Source of the DNA: Chloroflexota bacterium | Lineage (GTDB): Bacteria; Chloroflexota; Dehalococcoidia; DSTF01; JACRBR01 | Assembly: GCA_016213125.1 (NCBI GenBank) | Contig: JACRBR010000010.1 | Coordinates: 1-31,712, forward strand | Direction of reading: 5' to 3' | DNA: 31,712 bases | Shown: in pieces, positions 16,448 to 24,163 of the stretch | Numbering within the stretch: position 1 is the stretch's first letter | How the letters are laid out: each line of letters starts with the position of its first letter | Made by a program: the position numbers and the translations under genes | The notes under the pieces: generated by a model | What the model was told of the DNA's origin: nothing | What the model saw: only the letters and a program-made list of their open reading frames with translations | The model's database searches: none

Positions 16448-18751
16448 TCACTCCGGCAGCGACGGACGTTCGACGCCGCCGTAGAGGTGCCGGTACTGCG
16501 CGTAGTGTTCCATCACCAGCCGCACGTACAGGTTCGTCTCGTCGAACTCCAGATCCTCGACGAACAGATCCACGTCGTCCGATCCCGCCAGCCCCAGCGC
16601 ATCGTTGGCCGCGCCCGGCCCGCCGTTGTACGCGGCCAGCGCGTGGTACACGTTCCCGTCGAAGGCCTCGATCTGTCCTGCCAGGAAGTGCGCCCCGAAC
16701 CGCAGGCTCGTCCTCGGGCGGAACAGGTCGGCCGCCGTGAACGTCGACACGCCCAGCTCGACCGCGATGGACTCGCCCGTGGGTGGGATGATCTGCGTCA
16801 GTCCCACCGCGCCCGCGGTCGAACCCGCGTCCGGGTCGTACAGGCTCTCCTGCCGCATCAGCGCCATCAGCAACAACGCGTCGACGTCCTCTTCCTTCGC
16901 TGCATCCGTTACTAAGTCCGAAAACGCCGGCGGGTACGCCAACCGCAGCAGATCATCGGATGGAAGCTGACCCTCGGGCGTCAGCGCCGCCAGCCGCGCG
17001 GCGGACCGCGCGGCGAAGCTCACCTTCCCGTCGTCGTAGAAACGCCGGGTCACCGCCAACATCTCGTCAGGATTCCGCCCCGCTCCCTGCGCGGCATCCT
17101 CGATGATCCCGAGCCGCAGGTCGTCCGCGAGCCCATGCAACGCCACCGCTTCCAGCGCGCCGGCGATCTCCCACCGGAGGTCCGCGGCGAGGTCCACCGG
17201 CGTTTCCGTCGGCTCCGGTGTCGCCGCTGCCGTGGTGGCCGCCGCCGCAGCGGCCGTCGTCGTGACCGCGGGCGTGAGTGCGTCTAAGATCGCGTCCCAG
17301 TCCGGATCCTTCTCCTTGAAGTCCGGCTTCTTCTCCTTCTCGATGTTGTCGCCCAGCAGTACCTCCGCCCGGAGCGCGTAGTAGTCGCCGCGCGCCTCCG
17401 GGTCCGCCACCAGATCCTCGAGCACGGAATCAGCCGTCTCGTCACCTGCCGATCGCAGCGCGCGCCACTGCCAGAACCACGCGCGGAACCCGGCGACACC
17501 ATCCTCCGCCGCCAGCGCGTTCCACGCCGTCGCGGCCTCGGTGTAGTCGCCTGCCTTATACGTCACCAGCCCGCGCCGAAACGCCGCGCCCTCCGTCCAA
17601 TCCGAACCCGGGTAATCCGCCGCCAGCAGAGCGTAGACCACCGTTGCCTCGTCGTACCGCCCGGCGTTCTCCAGCAGCCGCCCGCGCCACCACAGCGCGT
17701 CGTCCGCCAGCGGTGACGCGGGGTCGAAGTCGTACGACTGCTGGTAGTGCAGGATCGCCGCCGCGTCGTTGTCCGCGCGCTCGTCCAGGGCCCCGAGGTA
17801 GTACGACGCTCCGGCTGCGTTGTCCCCGACCGCCACCGCCGCCTGCAGCGCGACACGCGCTGCGTCGTTCTCGAACGCGCGGTAGCTCACCAGCCCGCGC
17901 AGGTAGTCGCTCACCGGCACCGCGGCCGCGTCCAGCGATGCCAGCGATTCGCCTCCGCTCCCCGGCGCCAGTGCGATCGCCCGCAGCTCGTCGCCCACCC
18001 ACGTCGCGTCGCCCAGCGCCTGCTTGATCGCCCCCTGCCCACGCAGCGCCGCCGCCGCATCCCCTCCGTTCGCCTCTACGCGCGCAAACCAGGCAAGCGC
18101 ATCGGTGCTGAGCCCGGCTGTCGCATACGCCCCCGCCATGCTGAGCGCGAACGAACCTCGAAGTTCGGCGACCGACGGATCCGCCAGCACACCCGTCGCC
18201 ACGGCCTCCGCTTCGACTCCGCGGCCGAGCCCGGCCAGCAGCTTCGCCCGCTCGATGTTCGCGTAGCTCGCCAGCACGCCGCCCGCCAGCACGTAGCGAC
18301 TGTAGACATCCAGGGCCGCCTGCGGTTCGCCCAGATCATCCAGCGTCGACGCCAGCAGATACTGCCCCTGGCTTCCTTCAGCCGAGGCGCCGGCGCTTGC
18401 CACATACGCCTCCAGCACCGGCCGGGCCTCCGGTGCTCGGTCGGCCCGCAACAGCATCTGCGCCTGCGAGAGCAGCGCCTCCAGCCGTTCCTCACCCGGT
18501 GCCGCTGCCGCGATCTGGCCGTATACGTCGGCGGCCGCGCCGAAGTCCCCTTCGTAACGCAGCCGTTCAGCCAGCGTTGGATCTGCTGGAGGCGGCGTGG
18601 GCGTCGATGTCGGCAGCGGACTGCCGGATGCGACGGACGGCGTTGGTGTTGCGGTTGTGCCGTCTCCTTTATCGCAAGCGGCCGCAGCGATCGCGATGCA
18701 CGCGAACGCAGCGCAACACAACATGGCGGCACGGTGACGGGGAGTTCGCAT
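16448..18751 (-). CDS. Soluble lytic murein transglycosylase (Slt-like) with TPR region
   Basis: This 767-aa exported enzyme cleaves the glycan strands of peptidoglycan to 1,6-anhydromuropeptides. The signal peptide ends at Cys26 (AAAACDKG), followed by a Thr/Pro-rich spacer. A long helical region (about 60-480) reads like tetratricopeptide or sel1-type repeats (AADVYGQIAAAAPGEERLEALLSQAQMLLRAD). A Thr/Ala-rich linker (TPAVTTTAAAAAATTAAATPEPTETP) follows. The catalytic SLT domain is at the C-terminus, with Glu635 in MRQESLYDP, GAVGLTQIIPPT and AYNGGPGAA. This is the Slt70 plan. It is divergent from the unknown gene at 18848. A weak lipobox makes the lipid anchor uncertain. Confidence 0.92.
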   Translation of the reverse strand: MRTPRHRAAMLCCAAFACIAIAAAACDKGDGTTATPTPSVASGSPLPTSTPTPPPADPTLAERLRYEGDFGAAADVYGQIAAAAPGEERLEALLSQAQMLLRADRAPEARPVLEAYVASAGASAEGSQGQYLLASTLDDLGEPQAALDVYSRYVLAGGVLASYANIERAKLLAGLGRGVEAEAVATGVLADPSVAELRGSFALSMAGAYATAGLSTDALAWFARVEANGGDAAAALRGQGAIKQALGDATWVGDELRAIALAPGSGGESLASLDAAAVPVSDYLRGLVSYRAFENDAARVALQAAVAVGDNAAGASYYLGALDERADNDAAAILHYQQSYDFDPASPLADDALWWRGRLLENAGRYDEATVVYALLAADYPGSDWTEGAAFRRGLVTYKAGDYTEAATAWNALAAEDGVAGFRAWFWQWRALRSAGDETADSVLEDLVADPEARGDYYALRAEVLLGDNIEKEKKPDFKEKDPDWDAILDALTPAVTTTAAAAAATTAAATPEPTETPVDLAADLRWEIAGALEAVALHGLADDLRLGIIEDAAQGAGRNPDEMLAVTRRFYDDGKVSFAARSAARLAALTPEGQLPSDDLLRLAYPPAFSDLVTDAAKEEDVDALLLMALMRQESLYDPDAGSTAGAVGLTQIIPPTGESIAVELGVSTFTAADLFRPRTSLRFGAHFLAGQIEAFDGNVYHALAAYNGGPGAANDALGLAGSDDVDLFVEDLEFDETNLYVRLVMEHYAQYRHLYGGVERPSLPE

Positions 18752-18783
18752 CGTTACGCCGTTTCATCGAGAAGGGGAGTATT

Positions 18784-18813
18784 TTGACAGGCTTCGGAAT
18801 CGAATGGTACCTT
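18784..18813 (+). promoter_or_regulatory. Candidate sigma-70 promoter for the 18848 gene
   Basis: A perfect TTGACA (18784-18789) is followed after 18 nt by TACCTT (18808-18813), which is weak. It would give a leader of about 28 nt before the ATG at 18848. Spacer and -10 are not ideal. Confidence 0.35.
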
Positions 18814-18847
18814 CCGATCAGGACCTCCGGCAATCAAAAGAACTGGC

Positions 18848-19330
18848 ATGAACCTGCTTCGGCTCACCATCGTCGACCCTAACGGGGCTATCAGTTTCGT
18901 AGCCCATGGCGAGGCGCTGCCCGCCCTGATGCGCTCCTGCGCCACGAATCCAAAGGCCATGTACGACCTCCTCGAGCGCTCCGAGCCCTACTACAGCGGC
19001 CTGCTCGAGCGCGTCGCGAACGGCCTGGTGATGTTCGACGAGCGCAACACGAAGGACAACCACGACTTCATCCACCGCGCGCTGGAACTGGCCGCTCCCG
19101 ACGAGACGCCGGTCTTCCGTGTCGTAGACGACGTCACGCGCGAAGCGAGCCTGCGCCCGGTGAAGGCCGGATGCGTCGTCATCAACCTGACGGCGCGCCG
19201 CGTGATCACATTGCAGAACGGCTACATCGCCATCACTCGCAACGGCCGGGGCGAGATCTTCGACGGCGAGCGCCTCACCGGCGCCACGTTCGTCTACCGG
19301 CTCCCCCAGACCTGGTCGCTGGTGCCGTAG
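18848..19330 (+). CDS. Hypothetical cytosolic protein
   Basis: This 160-aa protein has no signal peptide or membrane helix. It opens MNLLRLTIVDPNGAISFVAHGEALPALMRSCATNPKAMYDLLERSEPYYSGLLERVANGLVMFDERNT, mixing a strand-rich start with helical stretches, and has VFRVVDDVTREASLRPVKAGCVVINLTARRVITLQNGY in the second half. Its base composition and codon use match the neighbours. I do not recognise the family. It is divergent from the transglycosylase gene and lies 83 nt upstream of alanine racemase on the same strand, but the gap contains a repeat tract, so cotranscription is only possible. No function is proposed. Confidence 0.65.
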   Translation: MNLLRLTIVDPNGAISFVAHGEALPALMRSCATNPKAMYDLLERSEPYYSGLLERVANGLVMFDERNTKDNHDFIHRALELAAPDETPVFRVVDDVTREASLRPVKAGCVVINLTARRVITLQNGYIAITRNGRGEIFDGERLTGATFVYRLPQTWSLVP

Positions 19331-19352
19331 CCACTGCTGCCCCGCATTCCGC

Positions 19353-19387
19353 TTTGGTGTTTGCCCTTGGCTGTTTGCTCTCACACT
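19353..19387. repeat. Degenerate 7-nt tandem repeat before alanine racemase
   Basis: Consecutive heptads TTTGGTG, TTTGCCC, TTGGCTG, TTTGCTC, TCACACT share TTTG-G-like spacing at exactly seven bases, between the 19330 stop and the alr start. Confidence 0.65.
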
Positions 19388-19413
19388 GCACCGTCCTACG
19401 CTACCCTTCCCCC

Positions 19414-20613
19414 GTGAACTCCCGCTCCCACCGCCCCTGCTGGGCCGAGATAGACCTCGACGCCATCGCCCACAACGTGCGCTTGCTGGCCGCGCGCGCT
19501 GCGCCCGCCCGCCTGTTCGCCATCGTGAAGGCCAACGCCTACGGGCACGGCGCCGTCCCCATCGCCCGTGCCGCGATCGACGCCGGAGCCGCCGGCCTGG
19601 GCGTGGTGTGCGTCGACGAGGGCGAGGAACTGCGCCTCACCGGCATCGATGCGCCGATCCTGGTCCTCGGCTACACCCAGCCTTCCGAGGCTGAGCGCAT
19701 CGTCGAGCTGCGCCTCACGCCTGTCGTCGGCTCGATGCAGGTCGCGCTCGCCCTCTCCGCCGCCGCATCCGCACGCGGCGTCAGCCAGCGCATCCACCTC
19801 GAGCTGGAGAGCGGCCTGAACCGCCACGGCCTGCCCCTTGACGCGCTGGTCGCCTTCGCCGAGCGCGTCCGCGCCCTTCCCGCGATCGAGGTCGAAGGCC
19901 TCTTCACGCACTTCGCCGCCGCCGAGGAGGGCGACACCGCATTTACCCGCGCCCAGTACGACGCGCTCATGGAGACTTCCGCGCGCCTCCCTTGGATCCC
20001 GGTACGCCACTGCGCCGCGTCGGCCAGCGCCCTCAACGCGCCCGGCATGGCGCTTGACATCGTGCGGGCCGGCCTCGCCATCTACGGCTACGAGCCCGCG
20101 CCCGGCATTGCAGGCGACCTCGAGCTTCGGCCCGCGCTCTCGCTGAGGGCACGCGTCGCCCGCGTCATCGATGTCGAGCCCGGCGGAACCGTGGGCTACG
20201 GCCGCACCTGGACCGCTGCCCGCCCGTCGAGGATCGCGCTGATCATGTGCGGTTACGCAGACGGCTACCGGCGCGCGCTATCGAACAAGTCATCCGTCCT
20301 CGTACGCGGCCAGCGCGCACCGATCGCCGGGCGCATCGCCATGGACATGTGCATGGCCGATGTCACCGATATTCCCGGCGTAGTCGAGGGCGATGAGGCG
20401 GTGCTCATCGGCGAACAGGATGGTGCCCGCCGGGACGGCGACCGCATCGATGCCGACGAGCTCGCCGAACTCGCGGACACCATCTCGTGGGAGATTCTCG
20501 CCGGCATCTCCGCCCGCGTCCCCCGCCTCTACCTGAGGGGCGGCGAGGTCACGGCCACGACAGACCTGAACCATCGCCAACCGGAACCGGAAGCTGCGAC
20601 TCGCGCGGTGTAG
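19414..20613 (+). CDS. alr: Alanine racemase
   Basis: This 399-aa PLP enzyme makes D-alanine for peptidoglycan. The PLP lysine is Lys39 in FAIVKANAYGHG, the catalytic tyrosine is Tyr262 in TVGYGRTW, and GYADGYRRALSN follows, as does GRIAMDMCMADV. The N-terminal TIM barrel and C-terminal beta domain have the usual proportions. The start is GTG at 19414; the frame is open far upstream but that part has no homology-like content. TACCCT lies 6 nt before this GTG, consistent with a leaderless mRNA. A DinB gene follows 31 nt downstream. Confidence 0.95.
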   Translation: MNSRSHRPCWAEIDLDAIAHNVRLLAARAAPARLFAIVKANAYGHGAVPIARAAIDAGAAGLGVVCVDEGEELRLTGIDAPILVLGYTQPSEAERIVELRLTPVVGSMQVALALSAAASARGVSQRIHLELESGLNRHGLPLDALVAFAERVRALPAIEVEGLFTHFAAAEEGDTAFTRAQYDALMETSARLPWIPVRHCAASASALNAPGMALDIVRAGLAIYGYEPAPGIAGDLELRPALSLRARVARVIDVEPGGTVGYGRTWTAARPSRIALIMCGYADGYRRALSNKSSVLVRGQRAPIAGRIAMDMCMADVTDIPGVVEGDEAVLIGEQDGARRDGDRIDADELAELADTISWEILAGISARVPRLYLRGGEVTATTDLNHRQPEPEAATRAV

Positions 20614-20644
20614 CCCGCCGCGCTAGGATCCCTTTGGAGACCAC

Positions 20645-21175
20645 ATGCCACAGTCGACGCCGAACGTCTTCACCTACCCCCGCCAGGAGCCTGGCACACT
20701 GGGCCACCTCGACCTGGTCGAGCCGCTGCGGTCGCTGCCGCGCGACGTCGCCGGCGAACTGAAGGGCCTGCTCGCGGCGCAGCTCACCTTCCGCGCGGAC
20801 GACGACGGCTGGTGCATCCAGGAGGTCGTCGGCCACCTCGCCGACGCGGCCGAGGTCTACCACAAGCGCATCTACATGATGTCGACGCAGACCGACCCCA
20901 TCCTCGAGCCCTATGACCCAGACGCGTTCGCCGGCGACCACGCGTATCTGGAGCGTTCGATCGAAGATCTGCTCGACAGGCTGCGGTACTGGCGCGGGGA
21001 GACCGTCCAGCTCCTCACGACGCTCGTCAACTGGAACTGGGCCCGCACCGGCCGTCACCTCGAGTCCGGCCGCCTCAGCATCCGCCAGATCGTCGAGCAC
21101 ATGGTCGAGCACGAGGCCGATCACCTCGCCACGATCCGCGCCCTTCGCGCCGCCGCTCCCAAACCGAACACATAG
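20645..21175 (+). CDS. DinB-family putative metalloenzyme
   Basis: This 176-aa four-helix-bundle protein belongs to the DinB/YfiT-like superfamily. The metal-binding histidines fit VVGHLADAAEVYHKR in the N-terminal helix and RQIVEHMVEHEADHLATIRALRAA in the last helix (HxxxH-like arrangement). Proteins of this family include thiol S-transferases and others of unknown role; the substrate here is unknown. The ATG follows TTTGGAG at close spacing, 31 nt after alr, and a TAGGAT box also lies just upstream, so it may have its own promoter. Convergent with the gene ending at 21302. Confidence 0.85.
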   Translation: MPQSTPNVFTYPRQEPGTLGHLDLVEPLRSLPRDVAGELKGLLAAQLTFRADDDGWCIQEVVGHLADAAEVYHKRIYMMSTQTDPILEPYDPDAFAGDHAYLERSIEDLLDRLRYWRGETVQLLTTLVNWNWARTGRHLESGRLSIRQIVEHMVEHEADHLATIRALRAAAPKPNT

Positions 21176-21267
21176 CCTGCGGCGCGATCATGAACCGCCG
21201 AGTAAACCTGAATCCAGGGCGATAGTGCGCCGCGGCATAGCGCAAGCTGAGCGAGGCGAGGCCATTC

Positions 21268-21309
21268 CGGTCCCTGGTCCCTAGTCCCTGACCCCTAGTC
21301 CCTAACCGC
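21268..21309. repeat. Degenerate 7-nt tandem repeat with stops in every frame
   Basis: Units are CGGTCCC, TGGTCCC, TAGTCCC, TGACCCC, TAGTCCC and TAACCGC. On the plus strand TAG (21282), TGA (21289), TAG (21296) and TAA (21303) are spaced seven bases apart and so cover all three frames. The TAG stop of the minus-strand gene (21302-21304) lies inside the tract. Confidence 0.85.
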
Positions 21310-21691
21310 GCCGCCGCCACACGATCCGGCGCACGGTATCCGGCGACAGCACCAGCACCGCAACGACGGTAGCCAGCAGGATCAGTAGCGCACCGGCCAC
21401 GACGCGCATCACGAGGTCGAGGCCACCCGCATCCCCGGTGGCGCCGTTGTAGATCATGACCACCGCCAGCAGCCCCGTCACCAGGGCCAGCACGAACCCG
21501 CTCGCCCGCGCCGTCGGCGACGGCATCGGCCGCACCTCTGCTTGCTCCACCGATGTCTGCTGCACCTGGCGCGCCACCTGCGCCCGAACCTCGGCTTCGT
21601 CCACGTCAAACTGCGCCACGGCAGCAGCCGGAGCGCCGGAGCGCCGCCGCTCGCGTTCCCGCTTCTTCTTCCGGCCCTTCGGTTCCGCCAT
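21302..21691 (-). CDS. Small membrane protein with basic N-terminus
   Basis: This 129-aa protein starts MAEPKGRKKKRERERRRSGAPAAAVAQ, a highly basic segment. An amphipathic stretch (about 25-60) follows, then two transmembrane helices (about 65-83, ASGFVLALVTGLLAVVMIYNG; and about 90-115, LDLVMRVVAGALLILLATVVAVLVL), ending TVRRIVWRRRG. The ATG at 21691 is supported by GGAG at 8 nt, and the stop codon of speB (TAG at 21696-21694) lies only two bases from it, so it is the last gene of the speB operon. Family unknown. Its stop codon falls inside a heptad tract. Confidence 0.75.
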   Translation of the reverse strand: MAEPKGRKKKRERERRRSGAPAAAVAQFDVDEAEVRAQVARQVQQTSVEQAEVRPMPSPTARASGFVLALVTGLLAVVMIYNGATGDAGGLDLVMRVVAGALLILLATVVAVLVLSPDTVRRIVWRRRG

Positions 21692-21693
21692 CG

Positions 21694-22572
21694 CTACTCC
21701 GCCGGTCCCAGCGCCAGCCCGATGAGCCGGTACGTCAGTTTGGCCGCGAGCTGCGCGCACGACGCAGGGCCCAGCGACGGCGACAGCTCGGTCACGTCGA
21801 ACCCCACGATGCGCTTTCGCTTCGCCACCGCGATCAGCAGATCGCTGACCTCGTCCCAGTGCAGCCCGCCCGGCTCCGGCGTCCCCACGGCAGACATCTC
21901 TGACGGGTCGAAGTTATCCAGGTCGATCGTGATGTAGACATCGTCGTCCAGCTTCGACACCACGTCGTCGACGCCCGCCGCCCGCAGCTCTCGCGGCGAG
22001 TAGAAGGACAGCCCCTCCTCGCGAATGAACGCCGCGTCCTCGACCGATGCGCTGCGCAATCCCACCTGCGTCACCGGCGCCACGTCCAGTGCGCGCCGCA
22101 GCGTGCACGCGTGGTTGAAGCGGGAATCCAGGTACTCGTCGCGGAGGTCACTGTGGGCGTCGAAGGCCAGCACGCACAGGCCCGGTGCGCGCTTCGCGTG
22201 CGCCCGCACCGCGCCCGCCGCCACCGTGTGCTCGCCTCCCAGGGTCACGACGAACTTCCCGGCATCCAGCAGCTCCCCCACCACCTCCTCGATGCGCGCG
22301 CACATCGCCTCGGGAGAGCCGGTGTGCGGGGCCAGCTCCGGCATCGTGTGGATGCCGTGCTTCCACGGCTCTATGCCAAGCCCCACGTCATACAGCTCCA
22401 TGTCCGCCGAGGCTTCGATGATGGCCCGGGGCCCGTCGCGCGTGCCCGCCCGCGCCGTCACGGTGCTGTCGTACGGCACCGGCAGCACCACCACGCGCGA
22501 CCCATCGAACGAAGAGTGCGCCGCCTCCAGCGAGGCAAAGTTCACCGGCGGATAGAACCGTTCATCGCTCAC
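21694..22572 (-). CDS. speB: Agmatinase-type ureohydrolase
   Basis: This 292-aa manganese ureohydrolase of the arginase/agmatinase family releases urea from a guanidino substrate. All metal ligands are visible: His115 (GGEHTVA), Asp138/His140/Asp142 (DAHSD) and Asp217/Asp219 (IDLDNFDP, in which Asp222 also matches). The N-terminal GPRAIIEASADMELYD fits SpeB-like members better than arginases. Agmatine is the likely substrate, but guanidinobutyrate or guanidine cannot be excluded. GTG start with TATACC 8 nt upstream and no Shine-Dalgarno, so probably leaderless. A small membrane protein follows immediately. Confidence 0.9.
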   Translation of the reverse strand: MSDERFYPPVNFASLEAAHSSFDGSRVVVLPVPYDSTVTARAGTRDGPRAIIEASADMELYDVGLGIEPWKHGIHTMPELAPHTGSPEAMCARIEEVVGELLDAGKFVVTLGGEHTVAAGAVRAHAKRAPGLCVLAFDAHSDLRDEYLDSRFNHACTLRRALDVAPVTQVGLRSASVEDAAFIREEGLSFYSPRELRAAGVDDVVSKLDDDVYITIDLDNFDPSEMSAVGTPEPGGLHWDEVSDLLIAVAKRKRIVGFDVTELSPSLGPASCAQLAAKLTYRLIGLALGPAE

Positions 22573-22580
22573 GAGGTCAG

Positions 22581-22586
22581 GGTATA
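22581..22586 (-). promoter_or_regulatory. -10 box, probable leaderless promoter of the agmatinase gene
   Basis: On the minus strand TATACC ends 8 nt before the GTG at 22572. No Shine-Dalgarno is visible. Confidence 0.5.
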
Positions 22587-22649
22587 GGTTCTCGGTGCCG
22601 CGCTCTAGGTGCCCGGTTCGAGGTGCCCGTCCGCCGCTCCTGGCGCGCT
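22587..22649. repeat. Degenerate 7-nt tandem repeat between RDD gene and speB
   Basis: Heptads are GGTTCTC, GGTGCCG, CGCTCTA, GGTGCCC, GGTTCGA, GGTGCCC, GTCCGCC, GCTCCTG and GCGCGCT. They fill the gap to the stop codon of the RDD gene at 22648-22650, with GGTGCCC strictly repeated at 14-nt distance. Confidence 0.8.
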
Positions 22650-23355
22650 ACATCTTCTCTACCAGCGCCGCTCGCTTCTCCTCGAACTCCTCAGCGGTGA
22701 TGAGCCCCTCGTCCTTCAGCCGCGTCAGCTCCCGCAGATCCGCCGCCACGTCCGTGACACGGGCGGGCGCGGAGGCAGCGGCGGACGTCGATTGCCACGG
22801 CCAGGCGTACACCGCCGCGTACTTGCGCGGCGCGCCGGGCTGCGGCCGCATGCTCTCGGGAAGCCCCGCCGGCGCGTACACGACGATCTGTTTCAGGATC
22901 TTGTCGTGCAGCGTCTGGCGGTCCCGGTCGAAGAACATCCAGAACGCATCGGCCAGGAAGAGGAACGGGATCATGTACCCGATGAGGAACATCGTGAGGC
23001 CTTTGAGCGCGAACTCCCGCAGCCACATCTCGCCGCCGGAGGCCGTGCGCCCCGTCTCGATGTTGATCACGTACAGACTGGTCAGGCTCTTCGCCGGCGA
23101 CCGCCCACGGGGCGCCGTGAACGCCAGCCAGATGAACCACCCGACGATCAGCGTCACCCAGAACAGCAACTGCTCCAGCAGGTACGAGCCGAAGATGCGC
23201 CGCGTGTACGATGCGCGCTCGACGGAGAGGCTCTCATCACGCAAGTACAGATTGCACCGATCACAGAAGATGCCACCCGTGATATTGGGCGCGCGGCACC
23301 GCGGGCACTCGGCAGCCGGCTCGGCGATCGGTACGGCGTAGGCCGGTTGGGCCAT
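22648..23355 (-). CDS. Zinc-ribbon / RDD / SHOCT membrane protein, paralogue 1
   Basis: This 235-aa protein has three parts. An N-terminal zinc ribbon (CPRCRAPNITGGIFCDRCNLYL, about 17-38) is followed by an RDD-type membrane domain with helices near 58-80 (LLFWVTLIVGWFIWLAFTAPRGRSPAKSL) and 120-145, and the motif FFDRDRQTLHDKILKQIVVYAP. The C-terminal SHOCT helix pair is DLRELTRLKDEGLITAEEFEEKRAALVEKM. The next upstream gene is a close paralogue, 9 nt away, so they form an operon and may assemble together. RDD proteins have been linked to transport, but function is not established; SHOCT tails may oligomerise. Confidence 0.88.
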   Translation of the reverse strand: MAQPAYAVPIAEPAAECPRCRAPNITGGIFCDRCNLYLRDESLSVERASYTRRIFGSYLLEQLLFWVTLIVGWFIWLAFTAPRGRSPAKSLTSLYVINIETGRTASGGEMWLREFALKGLTMFLIGYMIPFLFLADAFWMFFDRDRQTLHDKILKQIVVYAPAGLPESMRPQPGAPRKYAAVYAWPWQSTSAAASAPARVTDVAADLRELTRLKDEGLITAEEFEEKRAALVEKM

Positions 23356-23364
23356 GTCTCGCCT

Positions 23365-24045
23365 TTACATCTTGTTGACCAGATCGGCGCGCTTCCGCTC
23401 GTACTCCTCTTCGGTGATCACGCCGTCTTCCTTCAAGCGCGCCAGCTCGCGCAGGTCTTCCGCCACGTCCTTCACGTGCGGCTGGGGCGGGGCGGCCTGC
23501 TGGCCCGGCATGATCGGCGGGGCCGTGTACCGAAGCGGTGCATTCTGCTGGAACTGCATCGAGGGCGGCAACCCCGCCGGCGCGTACACAACAACCTGCT
23601 TCAGCACCTTGTCGTGCAGCGTCTGCCGGTCCTTGTCGAAGAACAACCAGATGTCGTCCAGTAAGCCAGCAAGACCCGAGGTGATGCCGTTGGCGACCCC
23701 CAGCGCAAGGAACTTGATCACGATCTCGCGCAGCCACGTCTCACCCTGACTCAGTTGGCGCCCGGTCTCGATGTTGATGGGATACGTGTTCACCAGCCGC
23801 TTGGCGGGCGTCTGCCCCGTCTTCGACGTAAAGATCAGCCAGATGAACCAGCCGATAATCAGCGTCACGAGTATCAGCACGCCCTCCAGCAGGCTGTTCC
23901 CGAAGAAGCGCCGCGTGTACGTGCATCGCTCGACCGTCATCGTCTCGTCGCGCAGGTACAGCCGGCAGCTGTTGCAGAACAGGCTCATCTGCTGGTTCGG
24001 GACGTTGCAGCGCGGGCAGATGTCGGGGATGGTGGCGGTGACCAT
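23365..24045 (-). CDS. Zinc-ribbon / RDD / SHOCT membrane protein, paralogue 2
   Basis: This 226-aa protein has the same layout as the downstream paralogue: zinc ribbon CPRCNVPNQQMSLFCNSCRLYL, membrane domain with LILVTLIIGWFIWLIFTSKTGQTPAKRLV, FFDKDRQTLHDKVLKQVVVYAP and a SHOCT tail DLRELARLKEDGVITEEEYERKRADLVNKM. The ATG at 24045 is preceded by GGAGGA at good distance, so the longer open frame is not used. Identity to paralogue 1 is high in the membrane core and the tail. It may form the first gene of a two-gene operon. Possible membrane stress or transport role; not proven. Confidence 0.88.
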   Translation of the reverse strand: MVTATIPDICPRCNVPNQQMSLFCNSCRLYLRDETMTVERCTYTRRFFGNSLLEGVLILVTLIIGWFIWLIFTSKTGQTPAKRLVNTYPINIETGRQLSQGETWLREIVIKFLALGVANGITSGLAGLLDDIWLFFDKDRQTLHDKVLKQVVVYAPAGLPPSMQFQQNAPLRYTAPPIMPGQQAAPPQPHVKDVAEDLRELARLKEDGVITEEEYERKRADLVNKM

Positions 24046-24163
24046 GCGTTCCTCCTCCCAGGCGTCGCGCCGGGGGCGCGGACGGCATCCTGCCGCCGCC
24101 GGAAGCGTATGCGCGGCAGCACGGATCGTCAATGTCCGGATGGCCTACCGGATGGGAACAGGG

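Noticed and set aside
22608..22630. A tRNA T-loop-like GGTTCGAGG.
   Set aside because: No acceptor stem, anticodon arm or CCA-side pairing nearby; the bases belong to the heptad tract.
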